Part shown: positions 58,801 to 64,000 of the stretch, piece by piece
How positions within the stretch are numbered: position 1 is the first letter of the stretch
Layout of the letters: each line of letters opens with the position of its first letter
NCBI GenBank assembly: GCA_009760855.2
Contig: WPIO01000044.1
Span: 3,394,600-3,458,599, forward strand
Length of the DNA: 64,000 nt
Direction of reading: 5' to 3'
Source: Cristatella mucedo
Lineage: Eukaryota > Bryozoa > Phylactolaemata > Cristatellidae
The notes under the pieces: generated by a model
Seen by the model: only the letters and a program-made list of their open reading frames with translations
Told to the model about the DNA's origin: nothing
The model's database searches: none
Translations under genes and position numbers: made by a program

Positions 58801-59045
58801 ATCTATTGGTTACATCAAATAATACACTGTTATAACTTCGTACTATAATTCTAAAGAAGTCATCATATTCATTAGCTAGATAATCTTTACCTTTAGGGAC
58901 AAAGGTTTCATGTTTTCCACTGGATCCAATAAATGTTAGTTTAAATTTGCGAAGTCTTTAAGCTACACTATTTCCAGATGTTATATCATCAATATTCATT
59001 AGCCCTCTGGCTTCTGCATGAAAAGAGTTTCCCAGCTTAAAAAGA
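55836..59045 (-). pseudogene. Polinton-type protein-primed family B DNA polymerase
   Basis: Read on - from about 59045. The N-terminal region has KLIDANPGSGWRLVGVK (58600 area) and DNYCALWCALRFL (58440). Then a CHRCLDKF....H...C finger (about 58055-58115), exonuclease I YADFDSF (about 57890), the VRKHCHFTSKFRGTANRLCD knuckle and exonuclease II IYNFKGYDSHLI (about 57420). Next IRGGVCQVSKKIGTANN (57000), polymerase motif A MYWDASRLYP (56870-56888), DLEYPKELHDLHNDYPLFPE, TKIHQIYKFKQERW, motif C YTDTDSLVANI (about 56070-56100) and DEMKGVTITEFICLRSK. The domain order is diagnostic of the polymerase that copies Polintons and related viruses. At least six stops or frameshifts inactivate it, and its C-terminus is lost at the L2 edge. 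Confidence 0.92.
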
Positions 59046-59234
59046 GTTCGATTCATATATAAATATGAAAATAAAATATTTAATTAGAAATTTAAAAATG
59101 TGTTGAAATTGATTTACTATTATATAGATAAAAAAGTCTGTGGTTTAACAAGCGAGTGAAAAATAAATTCATGTTGTATGTAAAGTCTAGTTTGGGAACA
59201 TTTTCGTTGAAAACTTTGAAGATAGGATAGGAGC
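59046..59234. other. AT-rich intergenic DNA of the Polinton right block
   Basis: Very AT-rich and non-coding between the polymerase 5' end and the L2 insertion; may have held the polymerase promoter. Contains ttgtatgtaaagtctagttt, close to a sequence at 54710. Confidence 0.3.
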
Positions 59235-60785
59235 CTTAGCAAATATCTGAGGAGTTTGAGATGGAAATGAACTCGTATATTGAAACTTCAAACCTTGCTA
59301 GTAAGTTCCAGTCTGGCTTTAGAGCTAATCGCTCCACAGAGTCAGCATTGCTTAGGGTATACAACGACCTACTTAGGGCTGCAGACATGGGTAGAGTGTC
59401 TCTGCTTATTTTGCTCGATCTTTCGGCAGCTTTTGATACTATCAATCACAAAGTTCTTCTAGACTGCTTCACATCTAGCCTGAGCATCACTGGCATTGTT
59501 CTGCAGTGGTTCAGGTCCTCTCTCAGTGGGAGAATCCGGAGTATTGACTTGAATGGACAAAGATCATCTGAAGTACCTCTAAAACATGGAGTACCTCAGG
59601 GCTCCCTGCTAGGTCCGGTTCTTTTCACGGTTTATATTCTCCCTCTTGCTCATGTGATTGCGAAGCACAATCTAGGCTTTAACTTCTATGCGGATGACAC
59701 TCAGTTGTACCTTTGCTTTGATCCCTCCCAGCCTTCGAGCTTCTCAAGTTCTCTCAACTCACTTGTTGCATGCATTGATGACATCAGCACATGGATGGCA
59801 GCAAATTTCGTAAAACTAAACGATGATAAAACCAACTTACTAGTTATGGGCAAACCCAGTGTGATTCACAAATTGGAGAAGGCTGACGGTCAAAAGTGGC
59901 TCTGCCAGCATATCTCCTGTTGAATCAGCTCGAAATCTAGGTGTCATGTTCCAAAATGACCTCTCGCTAGACGACCACATCAGCTTTACAGTCAAATCTG
60001 CCTACTTTCAGCTACATAACATTGCTAAAATTCGGGCATGTTTGGATGAGGATACCACGTCCAAGTTGGTCCATGCATTCGTGACATCCCGTCTCGACTT
60101 CTGCAACTCACTGCTTACTGGCCGACCAGCATGTGCGATCAGGCGATTGCAGCTGTTGCAAAACTCCGCAGCTAGGCTTGCCTGTCGTGAGTATCGCAGT
60201 TGCCACATCACACCACTTCTCGCCGACCTGCACTGGCTACCAGTCAAGCAACGTGTTGACTTCAAGATTTAGTCGTTCCCTTTTAGGTCACTTCATTCTT
60301 CGGCTCCAGCCTATCTCTCAGATCTTCTCCCCCACTAGGCCAAGCATCGTACCACTCGCTTTTCGAAATCCAACAGTCTACCAAAACCTCGTACAAACCT
60401 TAAATCCTTTGGAGACCTGGCATTTAGTTCGTATGCTTTCAAAGCCTGGAACTCCCTACCGACTTGCGTCAGAACATCCCCTGACTTGACCACATTCAAA
60501 AAGAACCTAACAACACATCTATTTAGGACAGCATTTAGTGGGTCCCTGTGATTCGTCCTTGATGTGCCTATGCGTGCTGACATGGTGCATGCTGCCACTA
60601 ACCACATTTGCATGCTGTCCCTGTGAAGGTCACCCCTAATCATGTTATTCATGTTGTTTGTTTATCAAGCATGATATTACTCACCATTTAATTGCATTTT
60701 CCTTTGCAGCAAATGTAAAGCGCCTAGAAAGAGATTGAGTTCTCTGAGGGTGCTTTATCAAGTGCATTATTAATATTATTATTAT
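59235..60785 (+). mobile_element. L2 retrotransposon, 5' truncated, best-preserved RT
   Basis: Begins within the RT (NSYIETSNLASKFQSGFRAN). 59261-59923 is open for 220 codons: LILLDLSAAFDTINHKVLLD, GVPQGSLLGPVLFTVYILPL, NFYADDTQLYLCFDP and KLNDDKTNLLVMGKPSVI, with motif A and the YADD box intact. A frameshift near 59880 precedes the C-terminal part (59946-60272), and the 3' end with hairpin and (ATT)n is at 60715-60785. It is inserted in the Polinton right block. Confidence 0.9.
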
Positions 60786-61310
60786 AAATATCTGGATACA
60801 AAACATGAATTGGAACACAACTTCCAACACTTTCTACTGTAATATCTGGAGTCTTACGAGTTTAACCTGTCATCTCTGGAATTGTCAAGGATGAATTTTA
60901 TGCAGTTCTACCTAATCTAAGAGCTGGTATATGTGCAAGAAAAAAAGCAACTGCAGCAGCACTAGCAGTGCAATCACAATCAACACCTGATGCACCTGCT
61001 GTATGATTATTTTTAATTAAAAAAAATAAAAGCAGTTTTTTAGAAATGGTTTCAGTTGAAACAAGAAGTAAAGATTGTTTAGAAAAAGTAAAAGGTCAAC
61101 AGCATTCAAACTTTAAGATCTGTTCTTATCGAATGGGTAGAATTGAAGATATTAGATCAACACTGTTGAATGCTGTAAACTAGTTCTTGAGTACAAAGCA
61201 CTAAAAATCAATCATACTGAACCAAAGATAGCATGTATATTTACTAAAGTTAGAGATGGTTCAATCTTTGAAGATTTTCTTAAAGATTTAAAAATGGAAA
61301 ACAATATATA
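60786..61310 (+). pseudogene. Polinton right-block remnants, unknown
   Basis: Open pieces on +: EFYAVLPNLRAGICARKKAT then AALAVQSQS (about 60892-61005) and ALKINHTEPKIACIFTKVRD, GSIFEDFLKDLKMENNI (about 61200-61310). Lys/Ala-rich and helical. No family recognised; likely small Polinton genes cut on the left by the L2. Confidence 0.3.
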
Positions 61311-61312
61311 GT

Positions 61313-61525
61313 ATGAAAACAAGAGCATACTCTAAAAAAAACATAACCAAACAAATAAAGAAAGAAGTAGATGCAGGAAATAGTTCCTTGGTGTCATTAA
61401 TAAGTAATCTTTTTGTATTTAATCTACCCATTATCATTTCTTCATTACCAGTACTAACTTTGTTATCAATTTATTGTTTTGTTGTTATATCATCTAATGC
61501 AACAGGATCTGATATATTTGTATAG
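61313..61525 (+). CDS. Small membrane protein, unknown
   Basis: 70 codons with a basic N-terminus (MKTRAYSKKNITKQIKKEVD) and a long hydrophobic stretch (PIIISSLPVLTLLSIYCFVV). Starts a few bases after the previous frame ends, as in the left block. By position and topology it resembles the small membrane gene at 12804-13224, but no sequence match is evident. Confidence 0.35.
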   Translation: MKTRAYSKKNITKQIKKEVDAGNSSLVSLISNLFVFNLPIIISSLPVLTLLSIYCFVVISSNATGSDIFV

Positions 61526-61704
61526 TTTTTGAGTTTGCAGATAAATCACTCATTTTACGTGGTCAGAATCTTTTCTTAATTAGTTGTTACCCGCAAATGA
61601 TTTGTTAACTGTTTCTAACGAATCAACAGTAATTCCATTATTTATTATTTTATTTGAATCAAAATCTAATGTTCCATTCATTTAGAGTGATTTTTTACTA
61701 AGCA

Positions 61705-63165
61705 TTTTTAATATGTTGCTATATACACTGTTGGTTTATATAGCAACTGTTGTTATAAAAAGTTGGTGTAATTTCAGACACAGCTGAAAGTACAAATATT
61801 CATCTAGGAACAAAAACATTTCCTCGAGTACTAACCCACTTACCACTTGCAGTACCTCCATTAATTGATGTTTGTAATGAGCTATCAACAAAACCTTGAA
61901 ATTTAACAGCAGCAACATGTTTATCTGTTATTCTATTAAGATAATCAAGATTTACACCATCACTAAGATTAACATGATTATTATCTATAGAAATACTATA
62001 ACCATTCATGTTTAAGTTTCCATCAAGTGCTTCACCAGTTAATTTAAAAAAATTGTTGTCAACATATGCTTTATTTGGAACATCATTATCTAAAACTGGA
62101 GGCCCATCAACACTTACAATTCCATTTACAGTTAATATTCCTGTAATAGTCCCATCCGTTTTGTTTAATTTAGTATCTGCATAATCTTTTGTAACAGCAT
62201 CACCTGGGTTCACAGGATTACCAAGATCTATTAAAGAAAACCTCTCATATCAATATCTCTATCATCTGCTGTTTCTCTAGATACTTTAGTAACACAATTC
62301 GTATCTATATACTTTCTGTTAGTGCATCACCAGCATCAACAAGATCACCACGATTATTTATTAAATTGGTATTAATATTCAATGATCCAGTGAGTATATC
62401 ACCACTTCTACGAATATAGCTCTTGGAGTTCGATCTTTTTTCTATAACCTTTCATTTTCTATGCAACTCTGATAAGAAAATCTATATAAGCAATACCACC
62501 TGCAACAGATAATTTATCAATAACAAGTACATGTTCCATCACTATTCATAACTAAAACCAAAGTACCTGTAACGCCGTAAGTACTATCACTAGTCAATTC
62601 TAAAAAAGCACCAGTTTTATCAGTTGCAAACACAACACTTGATATCAACCCAAAATTAGGTAGAGTATCAGGAACAAATCCTTTACGTGTTGTTGCATGT
62701 GCTATTTTTCTACCAGTTTGAGCTTCAATAATAGGTAGGTCACCAGGAGTAAGTTGTTGCAGAGAAAGCTCTTTTCCTGCACCATTACATTAATACTTGT
62801 TCCTATCATATCAAGTTTGAAAGAATTAGGATAAACGTCTGAACTAAGATCTAAATATCTAAAACCTAGTTGTAGTTCAGTATTATCAACATAAAGTTTT
62901 GCTATCAGCAGAATTACCTTATATACCAATAACATTTTTAAAATTCAGTTGTGACATTGCTTTTGCACCACTTTTAGGTAACAATCCTGATGAAGTTGAA
63001 ACAGTTGCTAATTCACCAGTAGCATTAGAAACAACACTATCACCAACGTTTGAACCAAGACCACAATCCAATCTTATTGCATCACCATCATTAACAGAGT
63101 AACCTAAGTTAGTTATTCTACTTGTATTTGCATCAAGATCAGTGCACACAACACCATCTTACTTA
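61705..63165 (-). pseudogene. Tail-fibre-like repeat protein 2
   Basis: The - strand starts near 63150 with DLDANTSRITNLGYSVNDGD and carries further modules: LNINTNLINNRGDLVDAGDA (about 62340), DLGNPVNPGDAVTKDYADTK (62170-62230), LDGNLNMNGYSISIDNNHVN then LSDGVNLDYLN (61950-62030). The end is a head-like segment (KFQGFVDSSLQTSINGGTAS, KWVSTRGNVFVPR). The same N.ITN..DP.N.GDAVTK.YAD design as fibre 1. Breaks at about 62240, 62350, 62450-62560 and 62790. Longest open part 61800-62213. Confidence 0.6.
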
Positions 63166-63189
63166 CTTTTTCCATGCACTTATTATATA

Positions 63190-63526
63190 TAAAGAAAAAA
63201 AGGGGTATTTCTGTTGAAAAAGATATAAAACAAGGTGTAGATACAACCAAAGATATTGAAAAAGGAGAAACATCTGCAACTGAAGGAGGATCTTAGCATT
63301 AATAAAGGGATTCAACACAACTTGATCCTATTGCATGGAAGAAAAACTTCTTAGAAATGGAGGAGGTTTAATACCTGCTATTCCTGCTATCATCGCTACT
63401 ATAGCAAGTGTAATTGAAACACTTGCTTTGGAAGTTTCAATCACTATAGCTGTTGCAAGTTTAGTTAGGAAAATAGTGGATGAGACTATGTATAGAGCAA
63501 GAGCCCCACCTATGCAGAGACGTTAG
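63190..63526 (+). CDS. Short hydrophobic minor-capsid-like ORF
   Basis: 63335-63526 encodes 63 residues: MEEKLLRNGGGLIPAIPAII then ATIASVIETLALEVSITIAV, ending in a basic tail (RARAPPMQRR). A Gly-Gly-Leu-Ile-Pro-Ala-Ile-Pro start with a hydrophobic/Ala body resembles small capsid-associated proteins of adintovirus/Polinton elements, but similarity is compositional. An acidic/basic stretch upstream (KDIKQGVDTTKDIEKGETSA) ends in TAG at 63293. Confidence 0.4.
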
Positions 63527-64000
63527 GAAAGAATAATTGCACTTAGTTTACAGAGTAATAAATTAAGAAATATAATTATGATATAAGATATATCATAGAA
63601 TTATTAAAAGCTGATATTATTCAAATTGATGAGGTTCAGAATAGTGAAGTAAAAAATCGATTAAATTAACTGAAACAAGGAGAAAAATTGGTTGAAAAAA
63701 GTGGTGGTCTTCCGCTGAAGACGAAACGAGATATTAAGAAATTTAAAGCAAATACAGTTGGTGACAAAAAACAATGCGACTATAAAGCAGAGGCTGCGAT
63801 ATCGTAAACTACTCTTACTGCACAAGGTCCAACTCAAGAAGAAATGCATAGAGAAATACCTACATTTTCGTTTCCTTGCCTTCGCGAGGGAATCGCCGCG
63901 AGCCGAACCACCGAACGCAAGTAGAACTCGTATGAGAAAAATTCATAAACTTCGGTAGATTGCCCTCCCATAGGAATCTCAGTCAGCCACTGACGTCGTT
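63527..64000. other. End of Polinton right block and GC-richer edge
   Basis: Short Lys-rich frames to about 63860, then a GC-rich stretch (cttcgcgagggaatcgccgc near 63880). This may be the edge of the AT-rich element, but no terminal inverted repeat could be matched inside the window. Confidence 0.3.

Overview
The window is repeat-dominated nuclear DNA of an animal. No bacterial-style operon, rDNA, true tRNA, CRISPR array or convincing host exon is visible. It holds decayed non-LTR retrotransposons of two lineages (L2-type and R2-type), tRNA-derived SINEs, a probable LTR family, (CA)n/(GT)n microsatellites, and two AT-rich blocks that are the remains of Polinton/Maverick-type virus-like DNA transposons. 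The species cannot be named from the sequence; an invertebrate is plausible because L2, R2-like and Polinton elements co-occur, but that is inference.

Layout. (1) 1-13.2 kb: AT-rich Polinton-type gene block, mostly + strand and tightly spaced. It has two tandem structural-type genes, a basic/coiled-coil minor-capsid-like gene, a candidate major capsid gene, a YqaJ-type exonuclease remnant, a tail-fibre-like repeat protein and a retroviral-like integrase, with a convergent membrane-protein gene. An L2 element (1.35-6.76 kb) that itself carries two inverted nested L2 copies splits the second structural gene, and a SINE splits the minor-capsid-like gene. (2) 13.3-14.8 kb: a foldback element, an LTR-like repeat and an L2 fragment. 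(3) 14.8-17.7 kb: a second, internally deleted copy of the Polinton block. (4) 17.7-24 kb: microsatellite, a SINE, an old LINE fragment and a 32-bp minisatellite. (5) 24-26.7 kb: an L2 copy with an internal deletion. (6) 27-41.2 kb: a head-to-tail cluster of R2-like elements (four zinc fingers, Myb-like segment, RT, CCHC knuckle, restriction-like endonuclease), including a roughly 6.3-kb tandem duplication of an already broken unit. (7) 41.2-55.8 kb: SINEs, L2 pieces, a second LTR-like copy with a 5-bp target duplication, microsatellites and unassigned DNA. (8) 55.8-64 kb: AT-rich Polinton right block with a protein-primed-type family B DNA polymerase (- strand), an L2 insertion, a second fibre-like gene (- strand) and a short hydrophobic minor-capsid-like ORF.

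How it fits together. Integrase, family B polymerase and capsid-type genes together identify a Polinton/adintovirus-like element. The fibre repeats and the YqaJ-type nuclease are additions to the usual core set; the packaging ATPase and adenain-like protease of that set were not found. Nearly every gene carries stops or frameshifts, so these are fossils. The L2 3' end, with a short hairpin (agaga...tctct), recurs at the 3' ends of SINEs, indicating that the L2 machinery moved the SINEs. Coordinates of repeat edges are approximate, usually within 10-30 bp.
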